Origin: Verrucomicrobiota bacterium | GTDB taxonomy: Bacteria > Verrucomicrobiota > Verrucomicrobiia > Limisphaerales > J093 | Reading direction: 5' to 3' | Assembly (NCBI GenBank): GCA_016716505.1 | Contig: JADJWF010000006.1 | Location: 124,001 to 188,000 of the forward strand | DNA: 64,000 nt | In this document: positions 1-8,475 of the stretch, in pieces | How positions within the stretch are numbered: position 1 is the first letter of the stretch | How the letters are laid out: each line of letters opens with the position of its first letter | The notes under the pieces: generated by a model | The model's database searches: none | Seen by the model: the letters and a program-made list of their open reading frames with translations, nothing else | Told to the model about the DNA's origin: nothing | Position numbers and translations under genes: made by a program

Positions 1-228
1 CGCGACTTGGTGCGCCGCCTCGCCGCCCTGACGGGGATGCGGTTCTTCTCCAGTGAAGTCGCCCTGACGGAAGCGGGCGAGGCCGTTCTGATTGACTACG
101 TGAACGACCAGTGCCACCTGCTCAGCCAGGGCGCGGATCCGCGCATTGGGGTGCCCGATGAAGTGGTGGCGGGCATTGCCCAACGGCTGGTCGAGGGCGC
201 GGTCGAGTGGATGGCGCGGCCGCGCTGA
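1..228 (+). CDS. ATP-grasp protein, C-terminal fragment (cut by window edge)
   Basis: Only the last 75 codons are inside the window, open from base 1 to a TGA at 226-228. The segment FFSSEVALTEAGEAVLIDYV followed by NDQCHL resembles the last strand of RimK/glutathione-synthetase-like ATP-grasp folds, where an acidic residue and the Asn of a V-N-D-Q-C motif bind the Mg2+ of ATP. The helix ending (PDEVVAGIAQRLVEGAVEWM) also fits the C-terminus of such proteins. The substrate cannot be told from this fragment. It lies 57 bases upstream of the symporter, on the same strand, so co-transcription is possible. Confidence 0.55.
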   Translation, partial: RDLVRRLAALTGMRFFSSEVALTEAGEAVLIDYVNDQCHLLSQGADPRIGVPDEVVAGIAQRLVEGAVEWMARPR

Positions 229-285
229 GCCGGTTGAGCGGAGAAAGGGTTTGTCAGCCGGCGGGCTTCCGCCGATACCGTGGCC

Positions 286-2097
286 ATGCACGCGCTCGAT
301 ATCGCCATCATGGTGGGCTACTTCATCCTCATGGTCGCCGTCGGGGCGTGGGTGACGAAGAAGGCCGCCCGGGATTCGGAGTCGTACTTCCTTGCCGGCA
401 AGAGCCTGCCGTGGTGGGTCATCGGGGTCGCGCACGGTTCGAGCGGGATTGATATCGGCGGGACGATGTGGTTCGTGACCATGCTCTACATCTACGGCGC
501 GAAGGGGCTGTTCCTGCTGTGGATCTGGCCGCTGTTCAACGTGATCTTTCGCATGGTCTATCTCGGCACCTGGGTGCGGCGATCGAATGTGCTGACCGGC
601 GCGGAATGGATGCGCACCCGCTTCGGTCGCGGCCGGGGTGGCGAACTGGCCTACCTGAGCGTGGTCATTTACGCGCTGGTGAGCGTGGTGGGGTTCCTGA
701 GCTACGCATTCAAGCCGCTGGGCAAGTTCGCTGCGCCGTTCTTCCCGTTTGACTGGAGCCCGGATACCTACGCCCTGGTCATCATGCTCGTGGCCGGAGT
801 GTATTGCGTGCTGGGCGGCATGTACTCGGTGGTGCTGAACGACCTCATCCAGTTTGGCTTGATCCTCACCGCGGCCGTCATCATCGCCGTCGTGGCGATG
901 GTGAAGACGACGCCGGAACAAGTCCTGGCCGCTGTGCCGGCCGGCTGGGACAACCTGTTTTTCGGTTGGCGCCTCGACCTGGACTGGTCGGAGAAAATGC
1001 CCGCGCTCGCTGGCGTCATCCAAAGTCAGGGCTACGAGCTGTTCGGCTTTCTGATCCTGATGCTCTTCGTCAAGGGCGTGCTCGTCAGCATGGCCGGGCC
1101 GACGCCGAACTACGCCATTCAACACGTGCTCTCGACCCGCAACCCGCGCGAGGCCGCTCTGGAAAACCTCGTGATGTGCCTCGTCTCGCTGGCGCCGCGC
1201 TTCCTGCTCATCGCCGGCATTGGCGTGCTGGGCATGGTCTTCTTCAGCGACCAACTGCGCGGCATGGGCAGCAAGGTGGACTTCGAGCAGGTGCTGCCGG
1301 CGGTGGTGGCGAACTACCTGCCGGTCGGCTGCAAGGGGCTGATCGTGGCCGGGCTGGTGGCGGCCTTCATGAGCACGTTCGTCTCCACGGTGAACTCCGG
1401 CGTGGCGTATATCGTGAATGACATCTACCGCCGCTACGTGCGGCCGGACGCGCCGCAGCGGAAGCTCGTCCGTCTCGGCTACCTCTGGTCGGCGGTGGTC
1501 ATCGCCGCCGGTATCGGCTTCGGCTACACCACGCTGAACGTGCATTCGGTGACCAAGTGGGTGGCCAACGCGCTGGTACCGGCTTTTGTGGTTCCGAACG
1601 TCCTGAAGTGGCACTGGTGGCGCTTCAACGGCCACGGCTTTTGGGCCGGCATGGCCGCCGGCACTGCCGCCGCGCTGGCCGTTCCGGCGCTGTGGCCGAC
1701 TCTGAAGGACGTGAATCTTTTCATGTCCATCCTCGCCATCAGTGCGCTGGCCTCGGTCGCCGTCTGTCTGGCGACCGCGCCCGAGCCGGACGACGTGTTG
1801 AAGTCGTTCTACCGCACCGTGCGGCCGTGGGGCTTTTGGCGGCCGATCCTGCTCAAGTGCCGCGCGGAGACGCCGCAGATTCAGCCCAATCGGGACTGTG
1901 CCCGTGACTGGTTCAACGTCCTGGTCGGCATCGCCTGGCAGATCGCGATGATCGCCGCGCCGATTTACCTGATCCTCCGGCAGTGGGACCGACTCGGTCT
2001 GGCGCTGGCGGCGTTCGTGGCCGGGGCGGTCATTCTCAAGTTCACTTGGTACGATCGCCTGAGTCGCGACGAAGGGTATCTCGCTCCGGATCGGTAG
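286..2097 (+). CDS. Sodium:solute symporter (SSS/SLC5 family)
   Basis: A 603-residue polytopic inner-membrane protein with about 13-14 hydrophobic segments. Near the N-terminus it carries the SSS hallmarks: the SYFLAGKSLPWWVIG stretch after the first helix (about residues 34-48), then a Gly/Ser-rich GSSGIDIGGTMW segment in the helix that forms the Na+ and substrate site. The family moves sugars, inositol, sialic acid, proline and similar solutes with Na+; the substrate here is not readable. I chose ATG at 286; a GTG two codons earlier is also in frame. No clear Shine-Dalgarno motif is present. The downstream MFS carrier and amidohydrolase suggest a catabolic locus for a sugar acid or polyol (inference). 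Confidence 0.85.
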   Translation: MHALDIAIMVGYFILMVAVGAWVTKKAARDSESYFLAGKSLPWWVIGVAHGSSGIDIGGTMWFVTMLYIYGAKGLFLLWIWPLFNVIFRMVYLGTWVRRSNVLTGAEWMRTRFGRGRGGELAYLSVVIYALVSVVGFLSYAFKPLGKFAAPFFPFDWSPDTYALVIMLVAGVYCVLGGMYSVVLNDLIQFGLILTAAVIIAVVAMVKTTPEQVLAAVPAGWDNLFFGWRLDLDWSEKMPALAGVIQSQGYELFGFLILMLFVKGVLVSMAGPTPNYAIQHVLSTRNPREAALENLVMCLVSLAPRFLLIAGIGVLGMVFFSDQLRGMGSKVDFEQVLPAVVANYLPVGCKGLIVAGLVAAFMSTFVSTVNSGVAYIVNDIYRRYVRPDAPQRKLVRLGYLWSAVVIAAGIGFGYTTLNVHSVTKWVANALVPAFVVPNVLKWHWWRFNGHGFWAGMAAGTAAALAVPALWPTLKDVNLFMSILAISALASVAVCLATAPEPDDVLKSFYRTVRPWGFWRPILLKCRAETPQIQPNRDCARDWFNVLVGIAWQIAMIAAPIYLILRQWDRLGLALAAFVAGAVILKFTWYDRLSRDEGYLAPDR

Positions 2098-2341
2098 CGG
2101 GACTTCACTTGCTTCGGTTTCACGGGTGGCGGCGGGATGACTTCCCAGTTGAGCGATCCGCCGCGAGCCGGCGCGGCAACCTGCACTCGCACGGACCGGA
2201 GCGGTCCTGCGGAGGAATCGCGCTCGGCGCTCTGCTGCGGGAGTTTGAGCTTGGCCTGTGCCGGCGCTGCCCTTACACAGAGGCCCGTCCCTCGGGGTTC
2301 GTCAACGTCGCGCGCTGCCGGGGTACGGACCGCACACCCGA

Positions 2342-3781
2342 ATGAGTACGACCACTTCCGGCCCGGCGAAGCCACTTCCGTGGTGGCGACAACTTGCCCC
2401 TTACCACTGGTTCGTTTTGTGCGTCGCGTCAGCGGCCTGGCTGTTCGACTGCCTGGATCAACGGCTGTTTTCCCTCGCGCGCATTCCGGCCCTGACTTCT
2501 CTGATGCAGGGGGCGAGCCCCGGCGAGATTCAGGCGGCGGGCAAGGAGGTCACTGCGATCTTCCTGGTGGGCTGGGGTATTGGCGGGCTGGTCTTTGGCG
2601 CGCTCGGTGACCGCTACGGCCGGGCGAAGATGCTGACGGTGACGATCCTCCTCTACTCGCTCTGCACCGGCTTCACCTTTTTCAGCCAGACGTGGCTGGA
2701 CTTTGCGCTGTTCCGCCTGCTGACCGGGATGGGCGTGGGCGGGGTGTTCGGGTTGGCGGTGGCGCTGGTCGCGGAGACGGTGCCCGACGGGGCGCGAGCG
2801 GGCGCCTTGGGAACGCTGCAGGCGCTCTCGGCCATTGGCAACATTTCCGCCGGCCTGATCAAGATGATGATTGATGGGCTGGAGCACGCGGGGACGATCC
2901 GGGCGGGTACCGGCTGGCGTTGGATGTTCCTGATCGGGATTCTGCCGGCGCTGTTGGTCATTCTGATTCAGCGGAAGCTCAAGGAACCGGAACCGTGGCT
3001 GAAGCTCAAGCGCGAGGGCCGCCTGCCCACCAAGAATTGGTTCGCTCCGTATGCCGGGCTGCTGAAGGAGCGCCGCTGGCGGCGGAACCTCGTTGTGGGC
3101 GCCGTGCTCGCCTCGACGGGCGTGATCGGCCTGTGGGCCATTGGCGAGTACGCGGTGGACATTCAGCGGAATGTGTTTCACCTGCACTACGCGAACGAAC
3201 TGGTGGCGCAGGGCAAGCTCGCCGCGGCCGATCTGCTGTCCCCGGAGGCGCGGCGCCTGACCAAGCCAGGGGTGGATTCAGCGATCGCGTGGGGGTTCAT
3301 GCTGAACATGGTGGGGGCGGTGATCGGCATGGCGTTGTTCACGCGCCTGGCCAGCGCCGTGGGGCGCCGGATCGCCTTTCTGGTCGGGTTCCTGACGGCG
3401 ATGGCCGTGACGTTGCTGGTCTATTGGAAGATGAAGTCCCCGGCTGACGCGTATTGGATGATGCCGCTGATGGGTGCCGCGCAGTTGTCCGTCTTCGCCG
3501 GCTACGCGATCTACCTGCCGGAGCTGTTCCCCAGCCGTCTGCGCAGCACCGGCACTTCTTTCTGCTACAACCTGGGCCGGTTCGCCGCCGCGGTGGGCAG
3601 CCTGTTCTCCGCGGCGCTGGCCACGCAGATCTATGGCCGGTACGGCTCGCCCTTGATGGAGCGCTACTCGGCGATGACGATGTGCGCGATTTTCCTGATT
3701 GGCATTCTCGTCCTGCCGTGGGCGCCGGAAACCAAGGGGCAGCCGCTGCCCGAAGAGACCGAGCCTGCTCCGGCCAAGTAG
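2342..3781 (+). CDS. MFS transporter, sugar-porter-like
   Basis: A 479-residue major facilitator protein with two blocks of about six helices. The conserved loop 2-3 motif GALGDRYGRAK lies at residues 87-96. Near residues 390-410 a PELFPSRLRSTGTSFCYN segment matches the P-E-x-(F/Y)-P-T-x-x-R motif of sugar/organic-acid porters. A loop of about 50 residues sits between the first two helices (DQRLFSLARIPALTSLMQG) and another precedes helix 8. The start is ATG 2342; the frame stays open 28 codons upstream but that part is Arg/Pro-rich and unlike a transporter N-terminus. The 244-base gap before it holds no gene. Substrate unknown; likely an inner-membrane importer serving the amidohydrolase gene that follows 16 bases later. 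Confidence 0.85.
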   Translation: MSTTTSGPAKPLPWWRQLAPYHWFVLCVASAAWLFDCLDQRLFSLARIPALTSLMQGASPGEIQAAGKEVTAIFLVGWGIGGLVFGALGDRYGRAKMLTVTILLYSLCTGFTFFSQTWLDFALFRLLTGMGVGGVFGLAVALVAETVPDGARAGALGTLQALSAIGNISAGLIKMMIDGLEHAGTIRAGTGWRWMFLIGILPALLVILIQRKLKEPEPWLKLKREGRLPTKNWFAPYAGLLKERRWRRNLVVGAVLASTGVIGLWAIGEYAVDIQRNVFHLHYANELVAQGKLAAADLLSPEARRLTKPGVDSAIAWGFMLNMVGAVIGMALFTRLASAVGRRIAFLVGFLTAMAVTLLVYWKMKSPADAYWMMPLMGAAQLSVFAGYAIYLPELFPSRLRSTGTSFCYNLGRFAAAVGSLFSAALATQIYGRYGSPLMERYSAMTMCAIFLIGILVLPWAPETKGQPLPEETEPAPAK

Positions 3782-3797
3782 CTCTGCCCCCAAGCGC

Positions 3798-5260
3798 ATG
3801 AAATCGCGTTCCGCCAAATCCGGAGTGACCCGCCGCCAGGCTTTCGCCAGCGCCGGCACGGCGGCCGCAGCGGTTGTTGCCGCCGCGACCAGTGCGCCTC
3901 GTGCTGGGGCGGCCGAACCAGCGGGGCGCGCCGCGGCCCTGCGCGAGATTGCCCGCCGAGTTCAGCAAACGCCCTTCGTGGACACCCACGAGCACCTCGT
4001 CGAGGAGGCGAGCCGGACCCACTGGAAGCCCTCCGGCCGGCTGCCGTGCAACGACTGGGCCTTGCTCTTTACGCACTACCTCGACTCGGACCTGAAGGTC
4101 GCCGGCATGTCAGCGCGAGACTATTCCCGTTTCGTCGCGCCGGACACGTCATCCGCTGACAAGTGGCGGTTGCTGGAGCCGCACTGGCCTGCCGTGAAGC
4201 ACACCGGCTACGGCCGCGCGGTGCGGCTGGCGATCGAGCGGCTGTATGGCATCGCTGACTTGAACGCGAGCACGATTCCCCGCCTGGCGGAAGCCTATGC
4301 CGAGCGCGTGAAACCCGGGTTTTACGAGAAGATTCTTCGCGACGAGGCGGGACTGGAGTCGTGCCAGGTCAACTCGCTCGAGGCCGTGTTCATGGAGACG
4401 GCGCACCCCGGTTGCTGATGCAGGACCTGAGCATCGTGTCCTTCGGCGGCTACTCCGGGAGCAACTGGACGTGGATGACCGACGGCGACGGCCGCAAGGC
4501 GACCGATCTGGCCAGCTATCACCGCGTCATTGACCACTGGTTCGCGAAGTACGGTCCCTACGCGGTGGCGGTCAAATCGCAAACCGCCTACTCGCGTCGG
4601 CTGGACTTTGAGGATGTGCCCGCCGAGCGAGCCGAAGCGTCGTTTCGCAAGCTGCTGGCCAAAGAACCGGTGACCGACGCGGAACGAAAGGCGTTTGACG
4701 ACCATATCTTCTGGTACTGCGTGCGCCGCGCCACGGAGCGCCAACTGCCGGTCAAACTCCACACCGGGTATTACGCGGGCCAGAACGCCATGCCCCTGGG
4801 GCGCGTGAGCCTCAACCCCGCCGACGTCTCGGACCTGCTGCGGCGCTCGCCCGAGACCACGTTTGTGCTGATGCACATCGGGTATCCTTACCAGGAGGCA
4901 ATGATCGCGCTGGCCAAACATTACCACAACGCCGTGCTCGATCTGTGCTGGACCTGGATCATCAATCCCGTCGCGAGCGAGCGGTTCGTTCAGGACTTCC
5001 TCGCGGCGGCGCCCGCCAACAAGCTGCTGACCTTCGGCGGTGACTACATCCCGGTGGAGCCGGTGGTGGGGCACGCGGCGATTGCCCGCCAGGGACTCGC
5101 GCGGGCGCTGGAGGGCCTTGTGAGTTCCGGGGTCATCACCGCGAACGAGGCGCTCGATCTGGTGGAACCGCTGATGCGCGGCAACGCCCGGCGAATCTTC
5201 CGGCTCGACGAAAAAGAGCGCACGCTGGCGGCGGTGCCGTGGCTTTCGCCGTCGAATTGA
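3798..5260 (+). pseudogene. Amidohydrolase (Amidohydrolase_2-type), single-base frameshift
   Basis: Two reading frames together give one metal-dependent hydrolase of about 487 residues. The first part (3798 to a TGA at 4416-4418) has a Tat-type signal (TRRQAF, residues 11-16) and the metal-binding VDTHEHL motif with His64 and His66. The second frame picks up at about 4409 (R-L-L-M-Q-D-L-S) and runs to 5260 with the other metal-ligand motifs: VKLHTGYYAG, FVLMHIGYPY and FGGDY. One base missing in the ccccgg run at 4407-4411 explains the break. The rest is well preserved with no other stop, so a recent mutation or a sequence error is more likely than long decay. The substrate is unknown; the gene follows two transporters on the same strand. 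Exported, probably to the periplasm. Confidence 0.8.
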
Positions 5261-5387
5261 CGGCGGCAGGGCAGGGGGGCGGGCTGCCCGAACCAATCGG
5301 TCGAGGCCGTTTCGCGCGTGGTCTTGGCGTCTGTCTCCGATTCCTCAACGTTCCGTGAACGGGTGGCTGCGCGGGTGGCCTTTCTGC

Positions 5388-5417
5388 TTGCCGGCGGGCG
5401 CAAGCGTCCGGCTTAAT
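5388..5417 (+). promoter_or_regulatory. Candidate sigma-70 promoter of the SRP RNA
   Basis: TTGCCG at 5388-5393 (four of six matches to TTGACA) and CTTAAT at 5412-5417 (four of six matches to TATAAT) are separated by 18 bases. The predicted start, about seven bases after the second box, falls at 5424-5430, exactly where the SRP RNA stem begins. Position is the main support; the boxes are weak matches. Confidence 0.4.
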
Positions 5418-5430
5418 CGCCGCCGGTTTT

Positions 5431-5522
5431 GCCAGGGCCCATGGAATGCGGACTTACGAACCCCGCCAGGGCCGGAAGGCAGCAACGGTAGTTTGCTCTA
5501 CATCTGCCGTGGTCACCCTGGC
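5431..5522 (+). ncRNA. ffs: Bacterial small signal recognition particle RNA (4.5S-type)
   Basis: The RNA closes with perfectly complementary ends, GCCAGGG (5431-5437) and CCCTGGC (5516-5522), and is about 92 nt long, the size of the small bacterial SRP RNA. Its centre has the conserved Ffh-binding hairpin: CAGGGCCGGAAGGCAGCAAC, containing the GGAA tetraloop flanked by AGG on the 5' side and AGCA on the 3' side. A run of five T (5523-5527) follows the closing stem and could end transcription. It pairs with Ffh to deliver nascent membrane proteins to FtsY and SecYEG. The position directly before dnaX is the same as in many other bacteria. The exact ends are estimated from base-pairing. Confidence 0.93.
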
Positions 5523-5615
5523 TTTTTGATTTTCGCGGTCGGAAAACGGGCGGCGGCAGTGCCCGCTGGTCGGCTGGCTGCCGGTCGCCCGAATGAGGTT
5601 CCCGCCCGTTTGCCC

Positions 5616-7400
5616 ATGGCGTATCAAGTCATAGCGCGGAAGTATCGGCCGCAGCGATTTGCGGATGTCGTCGGTCAGGAGCACGTCACCCAGACGCTGA
5701 CCAACGCCATCCGGCAAAACCGCATTGCGCACGCCTACCTCTTTTGCGGTCCGCGCGGCACGGGCAAGACCACGATCGCCCGCATCTTTGCCAAGTGCCT
5801 GAACTGCACGGGCGGCCCGAGGGTGGACTTTGATGACGATGACCCCAAGTGCCGGGAAATCGCCGAGGGCCGCTCGATGGACGTGCTCGAGATTGACGGT
5901 GCCAGCAATAACGGCGTCGAGCAGGTCCGCGAATTGCGGGAAACCGTGCAGTACGCCCCGGCGTCGTCGCGCTTCAAGATCGTCATCATTGACGAGGTTC
6001 ACATGCTGTCGGTGTCGGCGTTCAACGCGCTCCTCAAGACCCTCGAAGAGCCGCCGCCGCATGTGAAGTTCATGTTCGCCACCACGGACCCGGAAAAGGT
6101 CCTGACGACGATCCTCTCGCGGTGCCAGCGGTTCGACCTCCGCCGGATTCCCGCGGCGTTGATCGTCCAGCATCTGGCCAAAATCGCCCGCAAGGAGGGC
6201 GTCACCCTGGACGAGGCGGCGCTGTACGCCATCGCGCGCGGGGCGGACGGCGGCATGCGCGATGCGGAGTCCACGCTTGACCAGTTGATCAGCTTTTGCG
6301 GGAACGAAATCACCGAGGCAGATGTGCTTGCGATGTTCGGACTGGCGGCGCGAACGCAACTGCTGGAACTCGCCGGGGCGGTGCTCAAGGGCGACGCCCA
6401 CCGCGCGCTGTCGGTCTTCGAGGAGCTGGCCCGCAACGGGAAGGATCTCGGGCGGCTCTTGGGCGACCTCTTGAACCACTTCCGGAATCTGCTGGTCTTT
6501 CAGGTGTCCGACGGCGACCTCGAACTGCTGGAGATTTCGGAGCTCGAGGCCGCGGCGCTCAAGGAGCAGGCGAACTCCCTGGGCGCCGAGGCGGTGACCC
6601 GCGTGCTGGAGGTGTTGTCCGATGCCGAAGGACGGCTGCGCGAGGCGATCTCAAAGAAGATCCTGCTCGAAGTCACCCTCCTGCGCGCCATCGAGGCGCG
6701 CAACGCCGCGAGCGTGGATCAGTTGCTGAAGCGCTTGGGCGAGTTGCGGGCGGCCGCCGAATCCGCTCCCGCGACCGCCCCCGCCCCCGTCCCGCCGCCG
6801 AAGCCTGCGCCCGCCGCGGTGGCCAAAACCGCGCCGGCATTGCGCGCAGCAAGTCCCGCCCCGGCGCTGAACGAAGTCCCGTCGGCGTCCGTCGGCGCGC
6901 GGGACGAAAACGGAGCGGACGAACCACCCGGCGCTGCGGTCGGCGGCGAATTGGGCGCGCTCTGGGCCTCGTTGCTGGAGGCGGTCGGCCGCGTCAGCCC
7001 GTTTGCCCGCAGCTACCTCGTCAAAGCGTTCCCGGCTGGATTCGATGGGAAGACGTTCACAATCGGGTTCGAGCCGGAGTTCGAGGAGTATCTCGGACTG
7101 GTGGACAGCTCCAAGAACCGTGCCCTGGTGAAGACCAAGCTCAAGGAGCTCGGTGCAGGGGATGCGGAAGTGCGGTTCGTGAAAGCGCCACGACCAGTCG
7201 GGCCTTCGGCTGCGCCCCGCACTGAGCCTGTCCCTCCCGCCCCGGAGAGGGTGTCGGCTCCGCCGTCGGCCAACGCCGCCGCATCGCCGGCCCCGCGGCC
7301 GCGAACCGAGAAGCTCGATCCGGCTGACTTCAAGAACGACCCGTTGATCAAGGAGGCGTTGGAGATTTTCCGGGGCCAGATCGTCGAGGTCCGCCGCTGA
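5616..7400 (+). CDS. dnaX: DNA polymerase III subunit gamma/tau
   Basis: A 594-residue clamp-loader ATPase. Visible parts: Walker A GPRGTGKT at residues 45-52, Walker B region with IDEVHMLS at 125-132, the sensor/arginine-finger SRC at 168-170, domain III up to about residue 370, then an Ala/Pro-rich linker and a divergent tau-like C-terminal domain. It loads the beta clamp in the replisome. The zinc module is odd: Cys64 and Cys79 are kept, but the two middle positions (73 and 76) are Asp in an acidic run DFDDDDPKC. The start ATG 5616 gives the expected N-terminus MAYQVIARKYRP; the frame is open further up through the SRP RNA but that is not coding. I see no clear slippery site for a separate gamma form. 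First protein gene of dnaX-ybaB-recR. Confidence 0.95.
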   Translation: MAYQVIARKYRPQRFADVVGQEHVTQTLTNAIRQNRIAHAYLFCGPRGTGKTTIARIFAKCLNCTGGPRVDFDDDDPKCREIAEGRSMDVLEIDGASNNGVEQVRELRETVQYAPASSRFKIVIIDEVHMLSVSAFNALLKTLEEPPPHVKFMFATTDPEKVLTTILSRCQRFDLRRIPAALIVQHLAKIARKEGVTLDEAALYAIARGADGGMRDAESTLDQLISFCGNEITEADVLAMFGLAARTQLLELAGAVLKGDAHRALSVFEELARNGKDLGRLLGDLLNHFRNLLVFQVSDGDLELLEISELEAAALKEQANSLGAEAVTRVLEVLSDAEGRLREAISKKILLEVTLLRAIEARNAASVDQLLKRLGELRAAAESAPATAPAPVPPPKPAPAAVAKTAPALRAASPAPALNEVPSASVGARDENGADEPPGAAVGGELGALWASLLEAVGRVSPFARSYLVKAFPAGFDGKTFTIGFEPEFEEYLGLVDSSKNRALVKTKLKELGAGDAEVRFVKAPRPVGPSAAPRTEPVPPAPERVSAPPSANAAASPAPRPRTEKLDPADFKNDPLIKEALEIFRGQIVEVRR

Positions 7401-7454
7401 GCGGCGGTGGAAGTGGCAGGGGCCGGGAGAACTGAACCGCAAGTCGAAAAACCT

Positions 7455-7766
7455 ATGTCCAGCATCGGCAAGTTGATGAAGCAGGCGGCGCGCATGCAGC
7501 AGCAGATGGAGCAAGTCCAGGCAGAACTGGCCGCGCGCTCCGTGGAGGCCACCTCCGGCGGTGGCGCGGTGAAGGTCGTGGCGAAGTGTGACGGAACGCT
7601 GGCCGCGGTCGCGATTGATCCCCAAGCCGTGAACCCGGCCGAGACCCAGCTCTTGGAAGACTTGGTGCTGACGGCCGCCAATGCCGCGCTCGCGAAGGCC
7701 CGGGATGTGGCCGCCGCCGAGATGAGCAAGGTCACCGGCGGGATGGCCATGCCGGGAATGTTCTGA
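7455..7766 (+). CDS. ybaB: YbaB/EbfC family nucleoid-associated protein
   Basis: A 103-residue cytoplasmic protein with the family layout: an N-terminal helix rich in Met and Gln (LMKQAARMQQQMEQVQAEL), a short beta segment with GGGAVKVVAKCDG, and a C-terminal helix ending in a Gly/Met-rich tail (MSKVTGGMAMPGMF). YbaB dimers bind DNA as tweezers without strong sequence preference. The start ATG at 7455 gives the normal family length. It lies 54 bases after dnaX and 103 before recR, the common order, so it is probably in the same transcript. Confidence 0.93.
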   Translation: MSSIGKLMKQAARMQQQMEQVQAELAARSVEATSGGGAVKVVAKCDGTLAAVAIDPQAVNPAETQLLEDLVLTAANAALAKARDVAAAEMSKVTGGMAMPGMF

Positions 7767-7869
7767 CGCCTCACGGTGATCCGATTCGATCAGCCAGCGA
7801 GTTCTTGTGAACTCGCACGTCGCGAGGACGCCGCCATTCGAAGGCGCTCTGCTTTCACCTCATCCCCCC

Positions 7870-8472
7870 ATGTCGGCGTTGCCTGAACCGCTGGTGGACT
7901 TGATGGCCGCGTTAGGGCGGCTCCCGGGCATCGGGCCGCGCACGGCGGAGCGACTGGCCTTGCACATCGTGCAGGCGGATCCCGCCGAGGTGGACCGGCT
8001 GGCGACGGCGTTGACGACGGCGCGCTTGCGGGTCAAAGCGTGCGAGCGGTGTGGGGCCCTCACCGAAGCGCAACCTTGCGCCTTATGCACTGATGATCGC
8101 CGCGATGCGTCGCTCCTCTGCGTCGTGGAGCGGCCGGTGGACGTTCTGCTGCTGGACAAAACGGGGGTCTTTCGCGGGCGGTTTCACGTGCTGGGCGGCA
8201 AGCTTTCCCCGATCAATGGCGTCGAGCCGGAGGACTTGCGCATTCGAGAACTGGAGTTGCGCCTGACGGCCGAGCCGATCCGGGAAGTCGTGTTGGCCCT
8301 GCCGACCGATGTCGAAGGGGATGCCACCAGTTCCTACCTCGCCCGGCGACTGGCTCCGCGCGGCGTGCGAGTGACCCGCCTGGCCCACGGGTTGCCGGCG
8401 GGCACGGGTTTGGAATTCGCCGATGAACTTACGCTGAGCCGCGCCCTCGAGGGACGTCGGCCCCTGGACTGA
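7870..8472 (+). CDS. recR: Recombination mediator protein RecR
   Basis: A 200-residue protein of standard length. It has the N-terminal helix-hairpin-helix LPGIGPRTAERLA (18-30), the four-Cys zinc finger (Cys58, Cys61, Cys70, Cys73), a Toprim domain from about residue 81 (VVERPVDVLLLDKTGVFRG) and the C-terminal Walker-like tail. RecR works with RecF and RecO to load RecA onto gapped DNA; recF is about 5 kb downstream. The frame is open 21 codons before ATG 7870, but this ATG gives the family N-terminus. The bases just before it (catcccccc) contain no Shine-Dalgarno motif. Confidence 0.95.
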   Translation: MSALPEPLVDLMAALGRLPGIGPRTAERLALHIVQADPAEVDRLATALTTARLRVKACERCGALTEAQPCALCTDDRRDASLLCVVERPVDVLLLDKTGVFRGRFHVLGGKLSPINGVEPEDLRIRELELRLTAEPIREVVLALPTDVEGDATSSYLARRLAPRGVRVTRLAHGLPAGTGLEFADELTLSRALEGRRPLD

Positions 8473-8475
8473 ATC

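Noticed and set aside
2246..2290. A sigma-70 promoter before the MFS gene.
   Set aside because: The best boxes (TTGGCC and TACACA, 17 apart) match poorly at the second box; support is too weak.
4401..4420. Programmed frameshifting in the amidohydrolase.
   Set aside because: No slippery heptamer or downstream stem is apparent and the family is normally unshifted; a single-base error or mutation is simpler.
5355..5615. An N-terminal extension of DnaX.
   Set aside because: It would overlap the SRP RNA and has no family match; MAYQVIARKYRP at 5616 is the standard start.
6600..6720. A slippery site for the short gamma form of DnaX.
   Set aside because: The A/G runs near this region do not form the A-AAA-AAG type heptamer, so a gamma product is not supported.
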